A DNA stretch of 64,000 nt from Zobellia barbeyronii (lineage in GTDB: Bacteria; Bacteroidota; Bacteroidia; Flavobacteriales; Flavobacteriaceae). Below, in pieces: positions 28,168 through 37,204 of the stretch. The stretch is from NCBI RefSeq assembly GCF_018603515.1, contig NZ_JACATN010000002.1:62001-126000 (forward strand). The letters run 5' to 3'. Below the pieces are notes generated by a model. The model searched no databases and was not told the origin of the DNA. It worked only from the letters and a program-made list of their open reading frames with translations. Position 1 is the first letter of the stretch; each line of letters opens with the position of its first letter. A program made the translations under genes and the position numbers.

Positions 28168-28818
28168 CTAAATTTTACCCATTTTTGCCATTATCAAGAG
28201 AATAATAATAGGCAAGGCCAATAATCCTACCATTAGCGGTTCATTTACCAAAAGTTGTGGCATAAACAGGAGTGTACTTACATAACCACCAATAGCACCA
28301 CCAAAATGGGCAGTGTGACCAATATTTCCTAGTCGGCTTTTCATTCCGTAAATCGAGTATAACAAATACCCTATACCAAAAACATAAGCTGGTATTGGTA
28401 GCGGTATGAACATAATACCCAACTGCATATTAGGTTGCAGAAGAATTGCTGCATAAAGCACACCTGTAACGGCACCACTTGCCCCTACTGCACTGTAATT
28501 CGGTTCATTCTTATGAAAAAATATGGCCAAAAGGCTACCTGCTAGCAAACTAATAAAATAGATAGCTATAAACTTCCCTGAGCTAAACCAGTTTACCACC
28601 ACGGGTGCAAAAAAGTAAAGCGTGAACATATTAAAGAAAAGATGCGAAATATCTACATGTAAAAAACCAGAAGTAAGCATACGGTCTTTCTGTCCTGCTA
28701 GAATTTGACCTATGCCAAATTTGTAGCGCTCAAAGAAAGCGGTATCATTAAATCCTTTTAGAGAGACCAATACATTGGCAGCGATTACCACGATGGTGGC
28801 AATATCTAGGTTGTTCAT
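28168..28818 (-). CDS. Rhomboid-family intramembrane serine protease
   Basis: The 216-residue protein has six predicted membrane helices. The catalytic pair is visible as Ser114 in GASGAVTG and His171 in HTAHFGGAIGG, with the supporting HxxxN (His59-Asn63) in helix 2. It should cleave transmembrane substrates within the inner membrane. It is transcribed divergently from the acyltransferase gene, and the two -7 elements are only 2 bp apart (28840-28857). Confidence 0.93.
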   Translation of the reverse strand: MNNLDIATIVVIAANVLVSLKGFNDTAFFERYKFGIGQILAGQKDRMLTSGFLHVDISHLFFNMFTLYFFAPVVVNWFSSGKFIAIYFISLLAGSLLAIFFHKNEPNYSAVGASGAVTGVLYAAILLQPNMQLGIMFIPLPIPAYVFGIGYLLYSIYGMKSRLGNIGHTAHFGGAIGGYVSTLLFMPQLLVNEPLMVGLLALPIIILLIMAKMGKI

Positions 28819-28839
28819 ACGTAGCAGTTAATTTCGGTT

Positions 28840-28857
28840 CAAATATAGTTATATTTG
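28840..28857. promoter_or_regulatory. Back-to-back divergent -7 elements (CAAATATA-GT-TATATTTG)
   Basis: The minus-strand TATATTTG (28847 to 28840) would serve the rhomboid gene and the plus-strand TATATTTG (28850-28857) the acyltransferase gene. Together they form an 18-base palindrome, and each promoter's upstream half lies inside the other's transcript. Confidence 0.7.
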
Positions 28858-28875
28858 CCTACTTAAAAGGTTTTC

Positions 28876-29763
28876 ATGCAGTTGCTTGTTTTTATTTTGG
28901 TGTATCCGTTGTTGTGGTTAATTTCCATACTTCCCTATAGGCTTTTTTACGGATTTTCTGATTTTGTTTTCTTTTGGGTTTATCGCGTTGTGGGATACCG
29001 AAAAGATGTGGTACAACAGAATCTAGAATTGGTGTTTCCTGAGAAAACGGAAACCGAAATAAAAGATATTCAAAAGAAGTTTTACCACCACATGTGCGAT
29101 ATGTTCCTGGAAATGGTGAAAACAATGCATCTGTCTAAAGAAGAGGTAAAAAAACGCTACACGGTTAAGAACATAGAGGTGATACAGGAAATTGAAAAAG
29201 AAAAAACAATTCTTGTAGTTTGTTCCCACTATGCCAATTGGGAATGGAACGTTAGCATGAATAATTACGTGAGTTCTAAGGGTTATGCCGTTTACCAGAA
29301 AATAAGCAATACTTATTTTGATCGTTGGATAAAAAATGTCCGCGCACGCTGGAATACCACGCTTATTACAAAAGAAGAAACCGCCAAAACCGTTTTACTA
29401 AATTACAAGAACAACGTAACGGGAATTTTTGGTATGGTAAGTGACCAGTCTCCGCAATGGCACCGCGCTCATTATTGGGCTGAATTTATGGGAGTGAAAG
29501 TTCCTGTTATTAATGGGGCTGAAAGCTTAGCAAGAAAAATGGACCTTGCGGTAGTTTTTTTGAAAGTATCAAAAGTAAAGCGTGGCTATTATAATGCTGA
29601 ATTTATTCCGATTACAACTGCTGGTTCTTCTACAGAAAAAAACGAAATCACCGATGAGTTTCTTCGTCTTGCCGAACAGCAGATTCGTGAGCAGCCAGAA
29701 TATTACCTATGGACGCATAGACGTTGGAAACACAGGGATAAGGTTCCTGTGGAGTTTCAGTAA
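28876..29763 (+). CDS. Lipid A biosynthesis (LpxL/HtrB-type) lauroyl acyltransferase
   Basis: The 295-residue protein has an N-terminal membrane anchor (about residues 5-25) and the acyltransferase motif HYANWE (His at about 117 with the Glu five residues on), followed by the SDQSPQ block typical of LpxL/LpxM. It should transfer a secondary acyl chain to lipid A or a related lipid at the cytoplasmic face of the inner membrane. The exact acyl donor and site are unknown. The region after its stop holds a repeat array. Confidence 0.88.
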   Translation: MQLLVFILVYPLLWLISILPYRLFYGFSDFVFFWVYRVVGYRKDVVQQNLELVFPEKTETEIKDIQKKFYHHMCDMFLEMVKTMHLSKEEVKKRYTVKNIEVIQEIEKEKTILVVCSHYANWEWNVSMNNYVSSKGYAVYQKISNTYFDRWIKNVRARWNTTLITKEETAKTVLLNYKNNVTGIFGMVSDQSPQWHRAHYWAEFMGVKVPVINGAESLARKMDLAVVFLKVSKVKRGYYNAEFIPITTAGSSTEKNEITDEFLRLAEQQIREQPEYYLWTHRRWKHRDKVPVEFQ

Positions 29764-29769
29764 CCCTCT

Positions 29770-29945
29770 CCCTTCGACTGCGCTCAGGAAGGCGTTACAG
29801 AATTACATAAATCCTCTAGAATCTGACTGCGCTCAGGAAGTTGTTACATGATCTTCCAAATAACCTCATAGCATTGATTGCGCTCAGGAAGTCGCAACTT
29901 CAATTACTTGAATCTTCAAAAAATCTAACTGTGCTCAGGAAGACG
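29770..29945 (+). repeat. Degenerate tandem array with ~50-bp period (core CTGCGCTCAGGAAG)
   Basis: Four units begin at 29776, 29825, 29876 and 29927 (spacing 49, 51, 51). All share the core RAYTGYGCTCAGGAAG followed by a G-rich or Y-rich step and GTTAC or a variant. The first copy is preceded by CCCTTC, which completes the widely seen CCTTCGACTGCGCTCAGG motif. No cas genes are present and the spacers are short and related to each other. Confidence 0.85.
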
Positions 29946-29948
29946 TTA

Positions 29949-29970
29949 CTTAAATCTGATAAGATTTAAG
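29949..29970. repeat. Perfect hairpin CTTAAATCT/AGATTTAAG
   Basis: A 9-bp perfect stem with a 4-base loop (GATA) lies between the repeat array and the terminator. Confidence 0.7.
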
Positions 29971-29995
29971 AGAAAGTATTTCTCTATTACACATA

Positions 29996-30045
29996 AAAAC
30001 GCTCGGAATGAAAATGAGAAAAATCTCAATCATTCCGAGCGTTTT
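29996..30045. terminator. Bidirectional terminator between acyltransferase gene and glmM
   Basis: The 15-bp arms AAAACGCTCGGAATG and CATTCCGAGCGTTTT pair perfectly, with a second small stem TGAGA/TCTCA inside the 20-base loop. A and T runs on both sides serve both convergent genes. Confidence 0.9.
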
Positions 30046-30052
30046 GTTATCA

Positions 30053-30086
30053 AGCACCTCCCTGAGCGCAGTCGAAGGGCGGTGCT
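30053..30086. repeat. REP-like palindromic element, inverted copy of the array core
   Basis: CCCTGAGCGCAGTCGAAGGG at 30060-30079 is the reverse complement of the motif that opens the array at 29770 and is enclosed in perfect 6-bp arms AGCACC/GGTGCT. I recall this core as recurring in many flavobacterial genomes, but could not check copy number here. Confidence 0.75.
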
Positions 30087-30090
30087 GATT

Positions 30091-31479
30091 TTATAAACCA
30101 GCTACTGCTTTAATCTCTCCAATAATACGATCGGCAAGTTCATCTGCTTGTGACTGACTTTTTGCTTCGGTATAAATACGGATGATTGGCTCTGTATTTG
30201 ATTTTCTTAGGTGTACCCAATTTTCGGCGAAGTCTATTTTTACTCCATCAATAGTGGTTATTTCCTCGTCTTTATATTTTTCGGCCATAGCTGTAAGAAT
30301 ACCATCTACATCAAGACCTGGTGTCAATTGTATCTTCTTCTTGCTCATGAAATACGAAGGATAGCTAGCGCGAAGGTCTGCAACAGTTCCTCCGTTTTCG
30401 GCCATCAACATTAAGAATAAAGCTGTTCCTACAAGAGAATCACGTCCGTAATGACTTTCAGGATAGATGATACCACCATTTCCTTCACCACCAATAATAG
30501 CTTTGTTAGCCTTCATTTTAGTAACTACGTTCACTTCGCCTACAGCAGAAGCTTCATATGTACCGCCATGCTTTTGAGTAATGTCTCTTAATGCACGTGA
30601 AGAAGATAAGTTAGAAACTGTATTCCCTTTAGTTTTACCCAAAACATAATCTGCACAGGCAACCAAAGTATACTCCTCTCCAAACATCTCACCGGTATTG
30701 TCAATAAACGCCAAGCGGTCTACATCTGGATCAACTACAATTCCAAAATCTGCTTTTTCTTCTAGTACTAAAGCGCAGATATCTCCCAAGTGCTCTTTTA
30801 AAGGCTCTGGGTTATGTGGGAAATGACCTGTTGGGTCACAATATAATTTTACGACTTCAACACCAAGCTCTTCCAATAGTTTTGGAATGGCAATACCTCC
30901 GGTGGAGTTTACACCATCAACCACAACTTTGAATTTTGCTTTGCGAATAGTATCGGCATCTACTAAGGGCAGGTCCAATACTTCATCAATATGAATATCT
31001 ATATAAGAATCGTTTCTAGTAATACTTCCTAAATCATCAACATCACAGAAATCAAAATCTTCTTTTTCGGCTATATCAAGAATTTTAGCACCTTGGGCCG
31101 CATCTAAAAACTCTCCTTTTTCATTCAGAAGTTTTAAAGCGTTCCATTGTTTTGGGTTGTGGCTAGCAGTCAAAATAATACCACCATCCGCTTTTTCCAT
31201 AGGTACGGCAATTTCTACCGTAGGTGTGGTAGACAAATCTAAATCTACGATATCAATTCCTAAACCTACCAAAGTAGAAACTACAAGGTTCTGAATCATT
31301 TCGCCAGAAAGACGGGCATCACGACCAACAACTACTCTTAATTTGTCCTTTTTTGAATACTCTTTAAGCCATATTCCGTACGCTGCTGCAAACTTCACAG
31401 CATCTATAGGAGTTAGGTTATCACCAGAACGGCCGCCAATTGTGCCACGAATTCCTGAAATCGATTTTATTAAAGTCAT
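30091..31479 (-). CDS. glmM: Phosphoglucosamine mutase
   Basis: The 462-residue protein is an alpha-D-phosphohexomutase with the phosphoserine loop ILTASHNPKQWN near residues 98-110, the metal-binding DPDVDRLA and the sugar-binding GGEGNGG, plus the C-terminal phosphate-binding RKSNTEPIIRIY. It converts glucosamine-6-phosphate to glucosamine-1-phosphate for peptidoglycan and lipopolysaccharide precursors. Bacteroidota GlmM has this length. A -7 element TATATTTG lies at 31507-31514, giving a leader of about 20 bases. Confidence 0.9.
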   Translation of the reverse strand: MTLIKSISGIRGTIGGRSGDNLTPIDAVKFAAAYGIWLKEYSKKDKLRVVVGRDARLSGEMIQNLVVSTLVGLGIDIVDLDLSTTPTVEIAVPMEKADGGIILTASHNPKQWNALKLLNEKGEFLDAAQGAKILDIAEKEDFDFCDVDDLGSITRNDSYIDIHIDEVLDLPLVDADTIRKAKFKVVVDGVNSTGGIAIPKLLEELGVEVVKLYCDPTGHFPHNPEPLKEHLGDICALVLEEKADFGIVVDPDVDRLAFIDNTGEMFGEEYTLVACADYVLGKTKGNTVSNLSSSRALRDITQKHGGTYEASAVGEVNVVTKMKANKAIIGGEGNGGIIYPESHYGRDSLVGTALFLMLMAENGGTVADLRASYPSYFMSKKKIQLTPGLDVDGILTAMAEKYKDEEITTIDGVKIDFAENWVHLRKSNTEPIIRIYTEAKSQSQADELADRIIGEIKAVAGL

Positions 31480-31506
31480 ATTTTTCTAAATTCTTAATAG
31501 TTTATG

Positions 31507-31514
31507 CAAATATA
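31507..31514 (-). promoter_or_regulatory. Bacteroidota -7 promoter element for glmM (TATATTTG)
   Basis: The minus-strand octamer fits TAnnTTTG and sits 28 bases before the glmM ATG at 31479. Confidence 0.65.
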
Positions 31515-31560
31515 CGGGTCTAGACCAAATACTATGTTTTCAATTTGTAAATTCGGACTT

Positions 31561-32145
31561 ATGAATTTTCTCGCACATATTTACCTCTCGTTTGATGACC
31601 CAGAAATTACTTTGGGAAACTTTATAGCAGACAGTATTAGAGCTAATAAATACACGCATTTACCGGAACGGGTTCAACAAGGAATTATGTTGCACCGCGA
31701 AATTGATACGTTTACGGATACCCATGATATTCCTAAGATTAGTAGCAAGCGCTTACATAAGAACTATAGCCACTACAGCCGTGTAATCGTAGATATTTTT
31801 TACGACCACTACCTGGCCAAAAACTGGAGTACCTATTGCGATACGCCTTTGGATATCTATGTGGAGAATTTTTATGACCTGCTAGAAGATAATTATACCA
31901 TTCTACCAGTGGGTGTGCAAAGGATGATGCCTTATATGATATCCGATAACTGGATTTATAATTATTCTAAAATGGAAGGTATAGGCAAGGTTCTAAATGG
32001 CATGAACCGAAGAACAAATAACAAATCTAAAATGAATTTTGCCATTTTAGATCTTGAAGAGCACTATGACAAATTTGAAGATGAGTTTACAGCTTTCTTT
32101 GAAGAGCTTATGGTGTTTTCAAAGCAAAAATTTATATCACTTTAA
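31561..32145 (+). CDS. Acyl carrier protein phosphodiesterase-like (AcpH family)
   Basis: The 194-residue protein begins MNFLAHIYLS, the classic start of the AcpH/DUF479 family, and contains the metal-binding HREIDTFTDTH and the FYDHYLAKNW block. It would remove the phosphopantetheine arm from acyl carrier protein. I start it at the ATG at 31561; an in-frame ATG at 31504 adds 19 residues not expected in the family and would overlap the glmM promoter. Confidence 0.85.
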   Translation: MNFLAHIYLSFDDPEITLGNFIADSIRANKYTHLPERVQQGIMLHREIDTFTDTHDIPKISSKRLHKNYSHYSRVIVDIFYDHYLAKNWSTYCDTPLDIYVENFYDLLEDNYTILPVGVQRMMPYMISDNWIYNYSKMEGIGKVLNGMNRRTNNKSKMNFAILDLEEHYDKFEDEFTAFFEELMVFSKQKFISL

Positions 32146-32192
32146 TATCAAGGCACATAAGAACCTATTTTAAAACTATAAACCGACTGTGT

Positions 32193-33896
32193 ATGAAAAC
32201 AATACGTTTAATTCTCCTTAAGTCCCTAGTACTTCTCCTTTTTGTTAATTGTAAAACCTTACCTGCCGAACCTGCAAAAGCCACTGGCGTGGTTGCTGAA
32301 AAGGCGATGGTCGTTTCTGCACGCGAAGAAGCTTCTGCTATTGGAGCCGCTATTTTAAAACAAGGTGGTAATGCTTTTGATGCCATGGTAGCCACAGAGA
32401 TGGCTTTGGTAGTTGCCTACCCTTTTGCCGGTAATGTTGGCGGAGGCGGATTTATGGTTTATCGCAAAGCAGATGGTTCTATTGGTGCATTGGATTATCG
32501 CGAAAAAGCGCCTTTATCCGCTACAAAAGATATGTATTTGGATTCTCTAGGTAATGTTATTCCTGACATGAGTACCAAAGGTGCTACTGCAGTGGGTGTA
32601 CCGGGTACCGTTGCGGGAATCATTGAAGTACATAAAAAGTTTGGGTCGCTACCTTTAAAAGATATTCTTGCGCCAGTTATTGCTTTGGCAGAGAATGGTG
32701 TCATCGTTACAGAAAAACAAGCTGCTCGTTTTGAAAAAGTCCGTGAGGTTATTTTAGAAGTGAACGATAGTGTTACTACTTTCCCTGTGGACAGTAAAGC
32801 GGGTGATATAGTAAAATACCCAGCTTTGGCGACTACGTTAAGCCGTATTGCCGAGCAAGGCCGTGATGGCTTTTATAAAGGTGAAACTGCAAAAGTATTG
32901 GCTACTTTTATTCAAGAAAACGGAGGATTTGTTACCGAAGAAGATTTAGAGCAGTACCAAGCCCAATGGAGAGAACCTGTTGTTTTTGATTACAAAGACC
33001 TTCATATTATTTCTATGAGTCCGCCTAGCAGCGGTGGTATGACCATCAATCAGATTTTGAAAATGATGGAGCCTTATGACATTGCAAAATTTGGCCACAA
33101 TTCAGAAAAGACTGTTCAATTATTTGTTGAAGCTGCGCGCCGTGCGTATGCAGACCGTAACTATTGGTTGGGTGATCCAGATTTTGTAGATATTCCCATG
33201 AAAGAACTTTTGAGCGATTTTTATATAAAGGAACGGATGGCTAATTTTTCTTTTGATAAAGCCACCAAGTCAGAGGATATTCATGAAGGAAGCATACAAA
33301 TGTCCGAAAGTATGGAAACCACCCACTACTCTATTGTAGATGCAGAAGGCAATGCCATTTCTGTTACAACTACTTTAAATGGAGCATATGGTTCTAAACT
33401 GTACTGTGATGAATTGGGCTTTTTCTTGAATAATGAAATGGATGATTTTAGTTCAAAAGCTGGTGTTCCCAATATGTTTGGCCTTGTAGGTGCTAAAGCT
33501 AATAGTATAGCTCCCGGAAAACGGATGCTAAGTAGCATGACGCCTACTATTGTAGAAAAAGATGGCAAACTTTGGATGGTTGTTGGTACCCCAGGAGGTT
33601 CTACTATTATTACCGCTGTGGCACAAACCATTTTAAACGGATATGAGTTTAATATGAGTATGCAAGAGGCTGTAGACGCACCACGTTTTCACCACCAGTG
33701 GTTACCAGATGTTGTTATTTTTGAGGAAAACGGATTTTCTAAAGAACATAAGGACAACCTAAAAGCTAAAGGATATAACATAAATGAAGACCGCACGCCT
33801 ATTATTGGTAAAGTAGATGCCATTCGTGTATTGCCTGACGGAACTTTGGAAGGTGGAGCGGATCACCGTGGTGATGATACTGCGGTAGGATTTTAA
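32193..33896 (+). CDS. ggt: Gamma-glutamyltransferase (lipoprotein)
   Basis: The 567-residue precursor has a signal peptide with an apparent lipobox (LFVNC), the large-subunit region (residues 30 to about 375), and the autoprocessing site TTHYS near residue 376, whose Thr becomes the nucleophile of the small subunit. The later GSKLYCDELGFFLNNEMDDF and MLSSMTPTIV blocks are typical. It hydrolyses glutathione and other gamma-glutamyl compounds in the periplasm. It is followed 20 bases later by a membrane-anchored unknown gene. Confidence 0.95.
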   Translation: MKTIRLILLKSLVLLLFVNCKTLPAEPAKATGVVAEKAMVVSAREEASAIGAAILKQGGNAFDAMVATEMALVVAYPFAGNVGGGGFMVYRKADGSIGALDYREKAPLSATKDMYLDSLGNVIPDMSTKGATAVGVPGTVAGIIEVHKKFGSLPLKDILAPVIALAENGVIVTEKQAARFEKVREVILEVNDSVTTFPVDSKAGDIVKYPALATTLSRIAEQGRDGFYKGETAKVLATFIQENGGFVTEEDLEQYQAQWREPVVFDYKDLHIISMSPPSSGGMTINQILKMMEPYDIAKFGHNSEKTVQLFVEAARRAYADRNYWLGDPDFVDIPMKELLSDFYIKERMANFSFDKATKSEDIHEGSIQMSESMETTHYSIVDAEGNAISVTTTLNGAYGSKLYCDELGFFLNNEMDDFSSKAGVPNMFGLVGAKANSIAPGKRMLSSMTPTIVEKDGKLWMVVGTPGGSTIITAVAQTILNGYEFNMSMQEAVDAPRFHHQWLPDVVIFEENGFSKEHKDNLKAKGYNINEDRTPIIGKVDAIRVLPDGTLEGGADHRGDDTAVGF

Positions 33897-33916
33897 TATA
33901 TAAGATTGTTTGTTAG

Positions 33917-34633
33917 ATGGTAAAGAAGATATTGAGAATTGTTGGTAAAAGTGTTTTAATCCTTGCCGCCATACTTCTAATTGGTTTTGGAATCCTTTAT
34001 ATGCTCTATGATGAGCCTTTGCCAACAGGGACTCCTGGTGCCGAAGCAGATGCTCTTGCAGAAAAAATGCTTGAAGCCATCAATAATAAAGCGTATACGG
34101 AAACTCACTATTTGGAATGGAGTTTTGCCAATGGCGCACATTCTTATAAATGGGATAGGGAAAATGGCGAGGTTGATGTGGAATGGGATGCCTACCGTAT
34201 ACTTCTCAACTTAAAGAATACTTCTAAAAGTAAGGTGTTTGAGAATGAAGCCGAAGTTATTGGTAATAACCGAGAAGAACTCATTACCAAGGCCGAAGGT
34301 TTTTTCAATAATGATTCCTTTTGGCTTGTTGCTCCTTTTAAGGTTTTTGATAACGGAACACAACGTAGTTCGGTAACTTTAGAAGACGGTTCTAAAGCTT
34401 TGATGATTAACTATTCTTCTGGCGGCAGTACGCCAGGAGATTCGTACTTATGGCATTTAGGACCTAACGGATTACCCGAAAGTTACCAAATGTGGGTAAG
34501 CATTATTCCCATAGGCGGACTCAAAGCGACTTGGGATAACTGGAAGATTATGGAAAGTGGTGCTTTTTTACCTACTTCTCATAAACTAGGACCCATGACT
34601 TTAGATATGGGTGAAGTTAGAGGGTATAATTAA
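33917..34633 (+). CDS. Uncharacterised membrane-anchored protein
   Basis: The 238-residue protein has one N-terminal membrane helix (about residues 8-30) and a periplasmic domain rich in beta strands, with conserved-looking blocks ALAEKMLEAINNKAY and WHLGPNGLPESYQMWV. The pattern recalls exported flavobacterial proteins with a LolA-like fold, but I recognise no defined family. It is probably cotranscribed with ggt. The function is unknown. Confidence 0.7.
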   Translation: MVKKILRIVGKSVLILAAILLIGFGILYMLYDEPLPTGTPGAEADALAEKMLEAINNKAYTETHYLEWSFANGAHSYKWDRENGEVDVEWDAYRILLNLKNTSKSKVFENEAEVIGNNREELITKAEGFFNNDSFWLVAPFKVFDNGTQRSSVTLEDGSKALMINYSSGGSTPGDSYLWHLGPNGLPESYQMWVSIIPIGGLKATWDNWKIMESGAFLPTSHKLGPMTLDMGEVRGYN

Positions 34634-34700
34634 TTGTTTTGAAAGGGAGATAACTTGCACCAATCTAGTTGATTTGTGATATCTGGTCCAGACACCAATT

Positions 34701-35864
34701 TTATTCGTTAATGAACTCCACTAGCTTTAGTGCTACGGCTTCGGCTGGAATATTTTCATTTATTGAAATAGCCATAATTACTTTAGATTTTATATCGAAT
34801 AAAAGCACTGCTTTGTAATTCTCAGTTCCTCCACTATGTCCTATCCAAACTGTTTCTGTATTGTTAATTTCATTAAAATCGTATAACATTATTCCTTCGC
34901 CATAGTATTGTCCATTGTCAAACATTGGGTATAAGTCCTTCATCATACTAGAAACCATTTCAGTAGAAATTATTTCCCCCGTCAGCAAAGCACTTAAAAA
35001 AACAGCCATGTCTTTTGAGTTTCCTATAATGTTCCCAGCTCCCATGGGTCCTGAAGAATCTTTAGGTATAACAGTATCTTTATCGTGAGCCAATGCTAAA
35101 TTAGATGGCAGCTTTTTAGGAGCTACTTTTAGTGATTTCAAATTTAAAGGTTCTACTATTCTTTCTTGAACTATTAATTCAAACGTCTTGGACTCTACTT
35201 TCTCTAATATGAGAGCCAACAACATATAACCTGTATTGGTATAGGACCAGTATTCGCCCGGTTTAAACAAATTTTTATGCGCTTTTGAAACTTCTAAAAG
35301 CTCATTGGGGCTATACTGTTTTTTGCTGTAGTGCACTGTGGAGTCTGCATTAAAACTATAAATACCGTTAGTATGATTAAGCAATTGCTCAATCGTTATT
35401 TTTTTGGCATTTTGAATGTCAGGATACCACTTGGAGAGTTTGTCATCTAAAGAGAGTTTATCTTCTTCAATTAATTTATGGATTAGTGTACTTGTAATTA
35501 ATTTACCTACGCTTGCCCAATAAAATATAGACGAATCATCAACTATTGTATTATCTGCTTTAGATATAAACCCTTTGTTTATTTCCCAATAACCTTTTTC
35601 GGGAATTAGTACAGTAGCTGTGATTCCTGCAATCTTATGTTTATCAAAAAGTTCATCAATTTTCTGATTTAACCTTGTCCCTAGAGTGTCTTCTAATCTC
35701 CGGTCTAAAATATAATCTGTTGATTTTGGTAGAATATCAATGCTTGGCTGTGCATGTTTTGATCCTCCTTTATACTTATTTTGAGCAAATAACTTTGTCT
35801 CAGCTACGCAAGAAAAAATCAGTAATACAATTAGACTTCTAAGTATTGAATTTCGTTTTTTCAT
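34701..35864 (-). CDS. Serine hydrolase, beta-lactamase/class C PBP-like, secreted
   Basis: The 387-residue protein has a signal peptide (residues 1-27) and the catalytic SxxK at Ser118-Val-Gly-Lys121 (WASVGK), the YxN motif in YTNTGY and a C-terminal HSGGTENY in place of KTG. It belongs to the broad beta-lactamase/esterase EstB/DD-peptidase family. It would hydrolyse an ester or amide in the periplasm; the substrate is unknown. It follows the metallo-hydrolase gene on the same strand with a gap of 46 bases. Confidence 0.87.
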   Translation of the reverse strand: MKKRNSILRSLIVLLIFSCVAETKLFAQNKYKGGSKHAQPSIDILPKSTDYILDRRLEDTLGTRLNQKIDELFDKHKIAGITATVLIPEKGYWEINKGFISKADNTIVDDSSIFYWASVGKLITSTLIHKLIEEDKLSLDDKLSKWYPDIQNAKKITIEQLLNHTNGIYSFNADSTVHYSKKQYSPNELLEVSKAHKNLFKPGEYWSYTNTGYMLLALILEKVESKTFELIVQERIVEPLNLKSLKVAPKKLPSNLALAHDKDTVIPKDSSGPMGAGNIIGNSKDMAVFLSALLTGEIISTEMVSSMMKDLYPMFDNGQYYGEGIMLYDFNEINNTETVWIGHSGGTENYKAVLLFDIKSKVIMAISINENIPAEAVALKLVEFINE

Positions 35865-35910
35865 TACGTACAGTTTATTTTAAATTACAGCGTACAACTA
35901 GCTGCCTTGC

Positions 35911-37044
35911 TTAAAGATTTTTCCACCAATTGGCATAGGTGCTAACGGAATCTGCAACTATAATTTCTTGACCTATTTGAGGTGCAATTACCTTTAGGTT
36001 CAACTCTAAGGCTTTTGCCTCAACACGTTTAATAGGGTCTTTCCAATCGTGGAGTGCCAATTTAAAACCTGCCCAATGTATAGGCATTATTTTCTTTGCA
36101 TTTACGTCCAAACCTGCTTGTGCTGTTTCTTCGGGCATCATATGTATATCTGGCCACATCTTGTCATATTGTCCGCATTCCATCAGCGCCAAATCAAAAG
36201 GACCGTATTTCTCGCCTATTTCTTTAAAGTGCGGTGCATAACCACTGTCTCCACTAAAATAAATGTTTTCATCTATAGATTTTACAACCCAAGAACTCCA
36301 AAGTGTACTTTGGCTGTTGTCTAATTTTCTGCCAGAAAAATGTTGGGCCGGCGTACAAACCAGTGTTATGTTCTGCAATTGTTTTTCCTCCCACCAATCC
36401 ATTTCTGTAATCTTATCTGCAGGAATTCCCCAAGCTTCTAAATGTACTCCTAACCCTAGCGGCACAAAATAATGCTTGGTCTTGTCCTTTAGTTTTAAAA
36501 TGGTTTCGTAGTCTAAATGGTCATAATGATCATGAGAAAAAATGACCGCGTCAATACGAGGTAACTTTTCAATTTCCAATGGCATTTCTTTATTAAACCG
36601 GTCGTCTCCCAACCACGGGTGTGGTGCAGGAACCATACCGAACATAGGGTCTAACAAGATATTTAGCCCATCTATTTGCAGTAAAAATGAGGAATGGCCA
36701 TACCATACCATTCGTGTTTTACTGTTATAATCGGCAACATTGGCAGAATCTAATTTTATGACTTTTAAATCTTCTTTGGGGCGACCGTTGGGTACTTTAA
36801 TCGTAAAAAATTTGTAGGCAAGGTTTAAGCTTTCCGAAAAACTCAAATCTTTGGGCACGGCCTTTTTATTAATAAATATGCCCTCTTTAAATTGTTCCGA
36901 TTGCTTATAAACCTGCTGACGCTCTTTAGTGACATCACCACCGAAACTTGGATAGAAATTATTGAACAAGACGTATGCTATTACCAAAACTCCAATTAAT
37001 ATAACAATAGCAAATAGTACTTTCTTAAGGATTTTTCTTAGCAT
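35911..37044 (-). CDS. Membrane-anchored MBL-fold metallo-hydrolase (UlaG/NAPE-PLD-like)
   Basis: The 377-residue protein has an N-terminal membrane segment (about residues 8-28), followed by a metallo-beta-lactamase fold with HDHYDHLD, the GHSSFLLQIDG strand, the SGDSGYAPHF block and the late PIHWAGF. The layout resembles NAPE-PLD-type phosphodiesterases and UlaG lactonases. I start it at the ATG at 37044; an in-frame TTG lies 12 bases upstream. It would act on a lipid or lactone at the periplasmic face, but the substrate is not shown. Confidence 0.85.
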   Translation of the reverse strand: MLRKILKKVLFAIVILIGVLVIAYVLFNNFYPSFGGDVTKERQQVYKQSEQFKEGIFINKKAVPKDLSFSESLNLAYKFFTIKVPNGRPKEDLKVIKLDSANVADYNSKTRMVWYGHSSFLLQIDGLNILLDPMFGMVPAPHPWLGDDRFNKEMPLEIEKLPRIDAVIFSHDHYDHLDYETILKLKDKTKHYFVPLGLGVHLEAWGIPADKITEMDWWEEKQLQNITLVCTPAQHFSGRKLDNSQSTLWSSWVVKSIDENIYFSGDSGYAPHFKEIGEKYGPFDLALMECGQYDKMWPDIHMMPEETAQAGLDVNAKKIMPIHWAGFKLALHDWKDPIKRVEAKALELNLKVIAPQIGQEIIVADSVSTYANWWKNL

Positions 37045-37204
37045 TATTTTATTCAACTAGTCTCATTAGTATAACAAAGGTCTTGGCTTTGTAAGTCAGC
37101 AAATTCAACCTTTTGGTAAAAATAAGATTTACCAAGATATAACGGACCTCTCTAGGGTTAAATACAACGAAACAATGAAGAGGTGTACCAATGAATGTAT
37201 TGAC

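Larger units (their letters stand above)
29764..30090. other. Repeat-rich intergenic region between acyltransferase gene and glmM
   Basis: This 327-base convergent gap has no gene. In order it holds a 50-bp-period array of four repeat units (29770-29945), a 9-bp hairpin (29949-29970), a small hairpin, a strong terminator (29996-30045) and an inverted copy of the repeat core enclosed in AGCACC/GGTGCT arms (30053-30086). Confidence 0.85.

Noticed and set aside
29770-29945. Four evenly spaced repeats resembling a CRISPR array
   Set aside because: The repeat core is only about 15 bases, the units vary between copies, the spacers are related to each other rather than unique, and no cas genes are present. 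It fits a tandem or REP-type repeat better.
34701-35864. Beta-lactamase resistance gene
   Set aside because: The SxxK and YxN motifs fit the wide serine-hydrolase family, the third motif is HSGG rather than KTG, and the context gives no link to antibiotic resistance.
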